Shown piece by piece: positions 1 to 5,071 of a stretch of DNA of 5,071 nt; positions within the stretch are counted from its first letter, which is position 1, and the number at the start of each line of letters is the position of its first letter. The position numbers were made by a program, and so were the translations under genes. The stretch spans positions 1-5,071 of the forward strand of contig JAGGWO010000074.1 of NCBI GenBank assembly GCA_021157485.1. Direction: 5' to 3'. The DNA is from Sulfurimonas sp. GTDB taxonomy: Bacteria; Campylobacterota; Campylobacteria; Campylobacterales; Sulfurimonadaceae. The notes beneath the pieces were generated by a model. That model saw only the letters and a list, made by a program, of their open reading frames with translations, ran no database searches and had not been told where the DNA came from.

Positions 1-96
1 ATTTATGGCGAAGATGCCGGAAGTAAGTATGACAAGGCGATGAGTTTGGGAGTTGAGTGTTTAACTGAGCAAGAGATGAGAGAAAGACTCACATAA
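1..96 (+). CDS. ligA: NAD-dependent DNA ligase LigA, C-terminal end (5' truncated by window)
   Basis: Frame 1 is open from the first base to a TAA at 94-96 and gives 31 residues that match the tail of bacterial LigA. The stretch GEDAGSKYDKAMSLGV resembles the end of the BRCT domain, where a Gly-x-x-Ala-Gly-Ser-Lys motif is followed by a Lys-Ala-x-x-Leu-Gly helix and an acidic tail (here TEQEMRERL). LigA seals nicks in duplex DNA using NAD+ during replication and repair; the BRCT domain assists DNA binding. Only the tail is visible, so the catalytic parts cannot be checked. A ligA gene just upstream of the tlyA-ribF pair fits the order I recall in Campylobacter jejuni, which supports the call. 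The following gene starts 18 bases after this stop, so the two are probably cotranscribed. Another BRCT-ending protein is possible but less likely. Confidence 0.78.
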   Translation: MYGEDAGSKYDKAMSLGVECLTEQEMRERLT

Positions 97-102
97 GATT
101 TT

Positions 103-106
103 AGGA
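103..106 (+). promoter_or_regulatory. Ribosome binding site of the mechanosensitive channel gene
   Basis: AGGA lies 8 bases before the ATG at 115 in the short ligA-channel gap. It supports that start, which also opens directly into a signal peptide. Confidence 0.6.
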
Positions 107-114
107 TATAGATA

Positions 115-2547
115 ATGAAACAATTAAAAATAGTTCTTTTACTATTGGCTTTATCATTTTTTTCTCCTCTGTTTGCACAAGAGAATAGTGAAGCTGCAAC
201 TGAGAAGCAAGAGAGTGTAGTTGAAGTCAAAGAGAAGAGCTTTATAAAAGTTAGTGATATTTCTGAGTACTCAGTAAAAACAAGCCAAAACTTAAAAGAA
301 ATTTCAAAAGCCACAGTTAAAACAAAAGAGATTGAAGAGATTCACAATTCTATTCCCGAATATATAGCTTCTATTGAGATAATATTAAATGACTCACAAT
401 ATAAAAATTTACAAGATCTAAATATTAGAAAACTGCAACAGTTGCGAAGTGAACTTTTTATCTATTTAAAAAGTTTAACAGAGTGGAATGAGATTCTCAA
501 ATCTAGAGTTGCAATTTATGATGAAAATAGAAAACTTTTAGTATTAGAGTCTGAGCTGTGGGCTGAGACTAAGATAAACGCAGATACTCAAAATGCTCCA
601 GAAGCCATAATAGAGCAGATTATATCCATAAATACTGGCATTGAAGAGTTGAGTAAATCTATTAAATTAGATTATGATATGACTCTGACAGATTTAAATG
701 TTTTAACTACTAATATTGTAATTATAGAAAATATGATTAAAGAACTTGAAAAAAATGAAATAGCATCTTCAAATCAAGTTTTTCATCAAAATGCTCTTCC
801 CTTTTTTGAATCACTCTCTGATAGTTCATTTTCACTTTTAAAGTACATAGCCAGTACAAATCAAACAATTATTGGAAGGTTTAATGAATCTAAAGACTAC
901 TTTCATACACAACTAGATCAAGTCTATACTTTTTTAGGCACAATCTTTCTATTGAGTATTTTTGTTTTTTATTTTAATTATCTTTATATTCGAAAAAAAC
1001 TTTTTGTAAAAAAAGAGTCTTCATTTAAAAAAGATTTTTATTTTATGAAAATGCCTCTTGCTACAATAATGATTTTATCTGCCATAGCAGTTGTTGTTAT
1101 ATTCCCAGATAGCTCAAAATCTGTTATGCAGTTTTTACTTCTATTTTTAATATTCGCAGTATCTAGAGTGGTCCAGACTATGATAGAAAAAGGTCATAAA
1201 AGATACCTTTATACTTTTTTAGCACTCTATTTTTTAGCACTATTTCATAACAATACAGTAGGCTATGCAATAGAAGGAAGAGTTGTTGGTATTGTGCTAA
1301 GTGTAGCTCTTATTGCTTATATCTTTGTGCTTATACGAGATAAGATTTTAGATAGTTTTGCAAATAAATTTATCAATTCGTTTGTCTATAAATTACTGAC
1401 TCTTTTTATTATTTTATCGATAGTATCTGTACTCTCAAATATATATGGGGGAGTGTTACTCTCTTACAGAATAAATAATGGAATTTTCTTAGCTATTTAT
1501 AGTGCTTTGATTTTTTATACAATGTATATAATTTTAAGTGGATATGTAATAGTGATTTTTAGACGTAGAATCTCTAGTGCATCAAATATGTTAGATATAT
1601 ATTCAAAAAAGATAGAAGATACAACTATTACTATTATTAAAATTATAATGTTTTTATGGTGGTTAAAAGTAGTCTCGAAACTTGTTTCTGTTTATCCTTA
1701 TTTAATTAGCTTAAAAGATGAAATCTTAGCCTTCTCATGGAGTATAGCTTCAACGACTATTTCAGTATCATCTTTGGTTGATTTTGTATTCATTATATTT
1801 GGGACATGGGCTATTTCTAAAGTAATAATAACCGTACTAAATGTAGAAGTGTTTTCAAGATTCACTATGCCACGTGGTATGCCTACTGCAATCACTACAA
1901 CCCTCAACTACATTATAGTTATTAGCGGGAGTATTATTGCACTCTCCTCTTTGGGTGTAACCCCACAGCAGTTTACTCTTGTGTTTGGTGCACTCGGTGT
2001 TGGTATTGGTTTTGGTCTTAGAAATATTATTGCAAACTTTGTCTCTGGAATAATTATGGTTTTTGAGAGACCTGTTCAAATAGGTGATACTATAGAGTTA
2101 AATAATACTATGGGTACTGTTCAGAGTATAGGAGCAAGATCAAGTACAATAAAAACTTTTGATGGCTCTGAAGTGATAATACCAAATGCTGACTTTATAG
2201 CTAAAGAGATAACTAACTGGACACTCTCAGATGAACGTAGACGTAAGGTCGTTCTGTTTAAAGTGGATTTTGATAGTGATGTCCAAGAGGTGTTATCAAT
2301 TATGAAAGGTATTGCACTTAATCATCCTGATGTTTTAAAAGAGCCTGAGCCATTAGCTACTTTTAAAGGTTTTGGTGAAAACTATTTAGAGTTTAAGTTG
2401 TACTTCTGGTTGACAAACAATTTAATAGTAGCACAGAGTGAAGTCTCTATAGAAATCTATAAAGCACTTAAGGTTGCAGGTATTAAAATGCCTATGCCAA
2501 AACAAGAGATGTATATCAAAAAGAGTAAAAAAGAAGAGTTAATATGA
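115..2547 (+). CDS. Large MscS-family mechanosensitive ion channel (MscK/YbiO-like architecture)
   Basis: This 810-residue inner-membrane protein should open under membrane tension and release solutes during hypo-osmotic shock. Residues 1-21 look like a Sec signal peptide (Lys, hydrophobic core, FSPLFA then Q). Residues about 25-270 are charged and helical, probably a periplasmic coiled-coil domain. Hydrophobic segments follow near 271-290, 314-331, 337-354, 364-380, 388-407, 424-441, 456-482, 505-525, 554-577 and 594-613, and then the pore helix at about 618-650. The pore helix carries the Gly/Ala pattern GALGVGIGFGLRNI, followed by ANFVSG and FERPVQIGD. The beta domain (about 651-715) includes GTVQSIGARSSTI and EVIIPN, and an alpha/beta cytoplasmic domain ends the protein. 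Aligned by eye to E. coli MscS, gate Leu105/Leu109 become Val629/Phe633, as in MscK. It is longer than YbiO (about 740) and shorter than MscK (about 1120). No potassium-sensing or extra C-terminal domain is evident. Its stop overlaps the tlyA start. Confidence 0.9.
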   Translation: MKQLKIVLLLLALSFFSPLFAQENSEAATEKQESVVEVKEKSFIKVSDISEYSVKTSQNLKEISKATVKTKEIEEIHNSIPEYIASIEIILNDSQYKNLQDLNIRKLQQLRSELFIYLKSLTEWNEILKSRVAIYDENRKLLVLESELWAETKINADTQNAPEAIIEQIISINTGIEELSKSIKLDYDMTLTDLNVLTTNIVIIENMIKELEKNEIASSNQVFHQNALPFFESLSDSSFSLLKYIASTNQTIIGRFNESKDYFHTQLDQVYTFLGTIFLLSIFVFYFNYLYIRKKLFVKKESSFKKDFYFMKMPLATIMILSAIAVVVIFPDSSKSVMQFLLLFLIFAVSRVVQTMIEKGHKRYLYTFLALYFLALFHNNTVGYAIEGRVVGIVLSVALIAYIFVLIRDKILDSFANKFINSFVYKLLTLFIILSIVSVLSNIYGGVLLSYRINNGIFLAIYSALIFYTMYIILSGYVIVIFRRRISSASNMLDIYSKKIEDTTITIIKIIMFLWWLKVVSKLVSVYPYLISLKDEILAFSWSIASTTISVSSLVDFVFIIFGTWAISKVIITVLNVEVFSRFTMPRGMPTAITTTLNYIIVISGSIIALSSLGVTPQQFTLVFGALGVGIGFGLRNIIANFVSGIIMVFERPVQIGDTIELNNTMGTVQSIGARSSTIKTFDGSEVIIPNADFIAKEITNWTLSDERRRKVVLFKVDFDSDVQEVLSIMKGIALNHPDVLKEPEPLATFKGFGENYLEFKLYFWLTNNLIVAQSEVSIEIYKALKVAGIKMPMPKQEMYIKKSKKEELI

Positions 2548-3251
2548 GGCTAGATAACTATTTAGTAGACAATGGTTTATGTGAGAGTAGAAATCGAGCC
2601 CAGACAATCATTAAAGATAGACTTGTATCTGTAAATGCAAAGATAGTAACAAAAAGTTCATATAAAGTTAGTATAGATGATGAGGTGAGTATACAAGAAC
2701 ATAAGAGTTATGTCTCACGTTCAGCTCATAAACTAGATGAGTTTTTAAATGAGCTTGACTTAGATATTAAGGGTAGGGTGTCACTCGATATCGGTTCATC
2801 AACTGGTGGTTTTACTCAAGTACTTTTGGAACGTGAGGTAACAGAGGTAAGTGCTGTTGATGTAGGACGAGATCAACTACATAAGAGACTTCGAGACGAT
2901 AGACGAGTTTATTCATACGAGTCTTGTGATATACGTAATTTTAAGAGTGAAAAAGAGTTCGATTTAGTAGTAAGCGATGTTGCGTTTATCTCACTTTTAA
3001 ATATACTTGATGATGTAGATAGATTAGCAAACAAAGATATAATCTTGCTCTTTAAACCTCAGTTTGAAGTAGGACGTGAGGCTAAACGTGATAACAATGG
3101 TGTAGTTCTTGATAAGAAAGCTATATCAAACGCAATGATTAGGTTTGAGGATGCTTGCAAGTTAAAGGGGTGGAGACTAGTTATTAAATCACCTTCAAAA
3201 CTTACCGGAAAAGAGGGAAACCTTGAGTACTGTTACTACTACCAAAAATAA
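2544..3251 (+). CDS. tlyA: TlyA family rRNA (cytidine-2'-O)-methyltransferase
   Basis: This 235-residue cytoplasmic enzyme uses S-adenosylmethionine to 2'-O-methylate a cytidine in rRNA. Residues 1 to about 58 form an S4 RNA-binding domain (MRLDNYLVDNGLCESRNRAQ at the start). A linker with YVSRSAHKL leads into a Rossmann methyltransferase fold with SAM motif DIGSSTGGF (82-90) and acidic DVGRDQL (106-112). The FtsJ-type K-D-K-E set appears as Lys63, Asp145 (VVSDVAF), Lys171 (LLFKPQFEVG) and probably Glu228 (GNLEY). The protein is short, like the type I TlyA of Campylobacter, which is reported to modify 23S C1920 only; longer type II enzymes also modify 16S C1409. That target is inferred from length. 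TlyA methylation makes ribosomes sensitive to capreomycin. The ATG overlaps the channel stop as ATGA, with only a weak purine-rich AAGAAGAG upstream, so translation is probably coupled. The old 'hemolysin' label for this family is misleading. Confidence 0.93.
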   Translation: MRLDNYLVDNGLCESRNRAQTIIKDRLVSVNAKIVTKSSYKVSIDDEVSIQEHKSYVSRSAHKLDEFLNELDLDIKGRVSLDIGSSTGGFTQVLLEREVTEVSAVDVGRDQLHKRLRDDRRVYSYESCDIRNFKSEKEFDLVVSDVAFISLLNILDDVDRLANKDIILLFKPQFEVGREAKRDNNGVVLDKKAISNAMIRFEDACKLKGWRLVIKSPSKLTGKEGNLEYCYYYQK

Positions 3252-3256
3252 AGTTT

Positions 3257-3285
3257 ATACGATTATATTGACTAACTTATCGTAT
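3257..3285. repeat. Inverted repeat, candidate HigA operator
   Basis: Perfect 7-base arms ATACGAT (3257-3263) and ATCGTAT (3279-3285) are separated by 15 bases, so the arm centres are 22 bases apart, about two helical turns on one DNA face. The arms flank the -35 box, and the right arm lies in the promoter spacer. Hig antitoxins are known to repress their own promoter through such palindromes. A second, weaker inverted repeat with 5-base arms, TTATC (3277-3281) and GATAA (3289-3293), overlaps the -10 box and is an alternative site. Which one HigA binds cannot be told from sequence. Confidence 0.45.
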
Positions 3286-3296
3286 TGTGATAATAT
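3268..3296 (+). promoter_or_regulatory. Probable sigma-70-type promoter of higBA (and downstream ribF-truD)
   Basis: A -35 box TTGACT (3268-3273, five of six to TTGACA) is followed after 17 bases by TAATAT (3291-3296), preceded directly by TGA, which gives an extended -10 element. An overlapping alternative -10, GATAAT (3289-3294), has a closer consensus match but a 15-base spacer. The first choice predicts a transcript start at about 3303, the A of the higB ATG. The second predicts about 3301. This is the only intergenic space in the window large enough for a promoter. Confidence 0.6.
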
Positions 3297-3302
3297 ATCC
3301 AT

Positions 3303-3587
3303 ATGATAAAATCTTTTAAGTGTAAAAATACACAACAGCTTTTTGATGGTAAATATCAGAAGAAGTTTTCTCAGGCTGTTAATAATGTCGGAAAAAGAAA
3401 ACTGGATATGATTGAGGCTTCTTTTGATGAGAATGACTTAAGAGTTCCTCCATCTAATCGTTTTGAGTATCTCAAAGGTAATTTAAAAGGTTTTTGCAGC
3501 ATTAGAATAAATGAGCAATTTAGAGTTATATTTAGATTTGAGAACTCAAACGCTTATGATCTGTATATTGATGACTATCACAAATAA
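3303..3587 (+). CDS. higB: HigB/GraT-type toxin (RelE superfamily mRNA interferase)
   Basis: This 94-residue protein has the full length of the HigB-like 'killer protein' family (usually 92-95). Members enter the ribosomal A site and cut mRNA, which stops translation until the antitoxin neutralises them. The start MIKSFKCKNTQQLF is the family N-terminus, followed by a helical region with GKRKLDMIEA. Then come LRVPPSNRFEYLKGN (47-60), the beta-sheet core SIRINEQFRVIFRFE (66-80) with Arg68, Arg74 and Arg78, and the terminal DDYH (90-93), which supplies the conserved Asp-Tyr-His seen in active HigB proteins. At the place of the Proteus HigB His54 there is Glu55, which appears normal for the GraT-like PPxNRLExLKG subgroup. 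Nothing is truncated, so the toxin looks functional. An in-frame TAA at 3291-3293 and no alternative start codon after it fix the ATG at 3303. It has no visible Shine-Dalgarno sequence. Toxin first, antitoxin second is the usual hig order. Confidence 0.92.
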   Translation: MIKSFKCKNTQQLFDGKYQKKFSQAVNNVGKRKLDMIEASFDENDLRVPPSNRFEYLKGNLKGFCSIRINEQFRVIFRFENSNAYDLYIDDYHK

Positions 3588-3592
3588 AGGAG
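3587..3592 (+). promoter_or_regulatory. Strong ribosome binding site of higA
   Basis: AAGGAG begins on the last base of the higB stop codon and lies 6 bases before the higA ATG. It is the best Shine-Dalgarno sequence in the window, in contrast to higB, which has none. This favours antitoxin over toxin synthesis from the shared transcript. Confidence 0.75.
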
Positions 3593-3598
3593 AAGATT

Positions 3599-3889
3599 AT
3601 GACAGCTATTAGACCAAGCACTCATCCCGGTATTATATTAAGAGAAGAGTTTGCTATACCATTAAATCTGACTCAAGCTAGGTTGTCCGAGGATTTAAAA
3701 GTTGGTATAAAAACACTGAGTGAGCTTTATAACGAAAAAAGAGGTATCACTTCTTTAATGGCTCTAAAATTAGCAGAGTATTTTGGAACAACGCCACAGT
3801 TCTGGTTAAATCTTCAAAATGCATATGACCTGTATAAAACATATGAGAAAGAGAAAGAAAATATTGAAAACATACACAGAGTTGCATAA
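3599..3889 (+). CDS. higA: HigA antitoxin, XRE-type helix-turn-helix protein
   Basis: This 96-residue cytoplasmic protein matches the HigA antidote family in full. HPGIILREEF (9-18) is the family signature near the N-terminus. A Cro/XRE helix-turn-helix occupies about 24-60, with LTQARLSEDLKVG, the recognition region KTLSELYNEKRGIT and MALKLAEYFGT. It closes with TPQFWLNLQNAYDLY, which is typical of the family, and a charged tail. HigA should bind and neutralise HigB and, as a dimer, repress the promoter ahead of higB; the inverted repeats at 3257-3293 are candidate operators. It starts 11 bases after the higB stop with a strong AAGGAG. The stop TAA at 3887-3889 is followed without a gap, and in the same frame, by the ribF ATG, which suggests that ribosomes finishing higA may restart on ribF. 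No truncation or frameshift is seen, so the pair appears intact. Confidence 0.94.
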   Translation: MTAIRPSTHPGIILREEFAIPLNLTQARLSEDLKVGIKTLSELYNEKRGITSLMALKLAEYFGTTPQFWLNLQNAYDLYKTYEKEKENIENIHRVA

Positions 3890-4711
3890 ATGAAAAATAG
3901 CACCACAATAGCCATTGGTGGTTTTGATGGGATGCATTTGGGGCATCAGCAACTTTTCTCACAACTGGGTGAGAGTGGGACTATCGTTGTTATTGAGACA
4001 GGCTACGCTAATCTTACTCCAAAAACTGAAAGAGAAAACTTTTCTGAGTATCCTATTTTATATGTTGAGTTAGATAGCATACGTCATTTAGATGGTGAAG
4101 GTTTTATAGAGTTTTTAAAAGATAAATTTCCTAAACTCTCTAAAATAGTAGTTGGTTATGATTTTCACTTTGGAAAAGATAGAAAATACTCATTTGATGA
4201 TCTGAACACTCTTTTTGATGGAGAGGTTGTAGTTGTCCAAGAGGTAACTCATAACGGTGATTCGATTCATTCACATAAGATAAGAGCGAAACTTCAGATA
4301 GGTGATATTAAGGGTGCAAATAATTTTTTAGGGCATAACTATACTATTAGGGGTGACAAAGTAACGGGTCAAGGGATAGGAGCTAAAGAGTTAGTAGCGA
4401 CTATAAATATAGAGTCCTCTGGCTTTTTGATCCCAAAAGAGGGTGTTTATGCTACTCTTACCCGCATAGAAAATGAAGAGCATTATCACCCCTCAGTCTC
4501 ATTTGTAGGACATCGTGTTACTACTGATGGCAGTTTTGCTATTGAGTCTCATATACTTGATGGTAAAGTACTTTGTGAGAAAAACGCAGCGATTAGTTTT
4601 GTTGCGTTTATACGAAATAATGAAAAATTTGATTCAATAGATGAACTCAAACGTGCGATAAACGCAGATATAGCAATAGCCTCAAAAGAGCTAAACTTTT
4701 TACAACTATAA
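3890..4711 (+). CDS. ribF: Bifunctional riboflavin kinase / FMN adenylyltransferase (FAD synthetase)
   Basis: RibF converts riboflavin to FMN and then FMN to FAD with ATP, supplying all flavoenzymes, and is normally essential. The N-terminal nucleotidyltransferase domain (1 to about 150) shows GGFDGMHLGHQQLF (10-23), the HxGH-type nucleotide-binding motif. It also has VVGYDFHFGKDR (87-98) and the SHKIRAKLQIGDI segment (128-140). The kinase domain (about 152-273) shows IRGDKVTGQGIGAKELVATIN (split here at 153-173), SVSFVGHRVTT and FAIESHILD, where Glu219 matches the usual catalytic Glu. The usual P-T-A-N motif reads A-T-I-N (170-173), keeping Thr171 and Asn173 but losing the proline. At 273 residues it is shorter than E. 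coli RibF (about 310), as seems common in Campylobacterota. The ATG directly follows the higA stop, with only a weak AGAG at 3878-3881, so translation may depend on coupling to higA. No FMN riboswitch is present. Confidence 0.93.
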   Translation: MKNSTTIAIGGFDGMHLGHQQLFSQLGESGTIVVIETGYANLTPKTERENFSEYPILYVELDSIRHLDGEGFIEFLKDKFPKLSKIVVGYDFHFGKDRKYSFDDLNTLFDGEVVVVQEVTHNGDSIHSHKIRAKLQIGDIKGANNFLGHNYTIRGDKVTGQGIGAKELVATINIESSGFLIPKEGVYATLTRIENEEHYHPSVSFVGHRVTTDGSFAIESHILDGKVLCEKNAAISFVAFIRNNEKFDSIDELKRAINADIAIASKELNFLQL

Positions 4712-4712
4712 A

Positions 4713-4718
4713 AGAGAG
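4713..4718 (+). promoter_or_regulatory. Probable ribosome binding site of truD
   Basis: A purine run AGAGAG-type sequence sits in the 10-base ribF-truD gap, a few bases before the ATG at 4722. It is a modest match and supports that start, because the family N-terminus follows at once. Confidence 0.4.
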
Positions 4719-4721
4719 ATA

Positions 4722-5071
4722 ATGGAAAGAATATACTTAGAAGATAGAGAGCCGATACACTTTAAATTTGAACAAAATCAAGATGATTTTATTGTTGATG
4801 AGATTGGAATTAACTTCAAAGGAAACGGTAACTACACAATCCTGCATATAAAAAAAGTGGAGATGACTACTTGGGATATGATTGCTGCGTTTGCAACGTA
4901 TTTGAATATAAACGCAGAGAAGATTGGTTATGCAGGTTTAAAAGATAAACATGCAACTACAACGCAATATATTTCAATTGAATCAAAATTTGAAAAAGAG
5001 CTTAAAAAGTTTAGACATCCTCAGATTAAGATACTAAGTAGTACTAGACACACTCACTCTATACGTATGGG
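4722..5071 (+). CDS. truD: tRNA pseudouridine(13) synthase TruD, N-terminal part (3' truncated by window)
   Basis: An open frame runs from ATG 4722 to the window end and gives 116 complete codons. TruD isomerises uridine 13 of tRNA(Glu) to pseudouridine in the D-arm region. Early DDFIVDEI (21-28) matches the family DFxVxEI motif. GYAGLKDKHATTTQYISI (69-86) is the catalytic block, with Asp75 as the expected nucleophile, equivalent to Asp80 of E. coli TruD. The last visible residues, TRHTHSIRMG, match the start of the K/R-x-R-x-G-x-x-x-G-N region. The full protein is usually about 340-380 residues, so roughly two thirds lies beyond the window. It follows ribF by 10 bases on the same strand and is likely cotranscribed. 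Together with tlyA it gives the operon a second RNA-modification gene. Confidence 0.93.
   Translation, partial: MERIYLEDREPIHFKFEQNQDDFIVDEIGINFKGNGNYTILHIKKVEMTTWDMIAAFATYLNINAEKIGYAGLKDKHATTTQYISIESKFEKELKKFRHPQIKILSSTRHTHSIRM

Larger units (their letters stand above)
3252..3889 (+). other. Self-contained higBA toxin-antitoxin cassette between tlyA and ribF
   Basis: These 638 bases hold their own promoter, candidate operator, toxin and antitoxin, and sit exactly between the tlyA stop and the ribF ATG. From what I recall, tlyA and ribF are direct neighbours in Campylobacter relatives, so the cassette is probably an insertion. No transposase, integrase or clear target duplication is seen at its edges, and its base composition does not differ visibly from its neighbours, so any transfer is either old or from a similar genome. 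Confidence 0.5.

Noticed and set aside
3..314. Minus-strand open frame of 103 codons over the ligA end and the channel start
   Set aside because: It lies antisense to the channel's signal peptide and coiled-coil region and the ligA tail, both well supported. Its translation has no recognisable motif and no good ribosome binding site.
1698..2079. Two overlapping minus-strand open frames inside the channel gene
   Set aside because: They are antisense to the membrane and pore region, where the plus-strand protein is clearly conserved. Low-stop antisense frames are expected there.
3249..3302. Rho-independent terminator after tlyA
   Set aside because: The inverted repeat there has AT-rich 7-base arms, a 15-base loop and no following T run, so it fits an operator better than a terminator.
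3850..3890. FMN riboswitch or separate promoter for ribF
   Set aside because: There is no intergenic space: the upstream sequence is the coding end of higA, and it has no RFN-like conserved structure or clear -35/-10 pair.
3244..3899. AAAAATA at 3244-3250 and 3893-3899 as a possible target-site duplication around the higBA cassette
   Set aside because: Seven A-rich bases are common by chance in this DNA, the copies lie inside the tlyA and ribF coding ends, and no transposase or terminal inverted repeats accompany them.
3747..3962. Minus-strand open frame across the higA-ribF junction
   Set aside because: It overlaps two well-supported plus-strand genes and resembles no family I know.

Overview
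The window is AT-rich (about two thirds A+T by eye) and every gene lies on the plus strand with almost no intergenic space. The codon use, the RibF and TlyA sequence types and the gene order (ligA, membrane protein, tlyA, ribF) point to a Campylobacterota (formerly Epsilonproteobacteria) genome, most likely a free-living Sulfurimonas-like organism. The phylum assignment is fairly safe. The genus is a guess from sequence flavour.

Layout: the last 31 codons of an NAD-dependent DNA ligase (ligA, 1-96); a large MscS-superfamily mechanosensitive channel with signal peptide, periplasmic helical domain and about ten or eleven membrane segments (115-2547); tlyA, an S4-domain rRNA 2'-O-methyltransferase (2544-3251), whose ATG overlaps the channel stop codon; a complete HigB-HigA type II toxin-antitoxin pair (3303-3587 and 3599-3889); ribF, the bifunctional riboflavin kinase/FMN adenylyltransferase (3890-4711), whose ATG directly follows the higA stop; and the first 116 codons of truD, a tRNA pseudouridine-13 synthase (4722 to the window end).

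Gaps between genes are 18, -4, 51, 11, 0 and 10 bases, so the block reads as one operon of housekeeping genes (DNA sealing, osmotic protection, ribosome and tRNA modification, flavin cofactors) with a toxin-antitoxin cassette lodged between tlyA and ribF. The only gap large enough for a promoter is the 51 bases ahead of higB. It holds a convincing sigma-70-type promoter whose predicted start falls on or next to the higB ATG, plus inverted repeats that could be the HigA operator. There is no terminator after higA, so this promoter should also feed ribF and truD.

No wholly new system was found. The most interesting point is the architecture of the embedded toxin-antitoxin module: a probable leaderless toxin, an antitoxin with a strong ribosome binding site, and an essential flavin gene abutting the antitoxin stop codon. 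A second point is an unexpectedly frequent 7-base word (AAACGCA). There is no gene-free stretch over 51 bases, and no RNA gene, CRISPR array, insertion sequence or riboswitch was seen.
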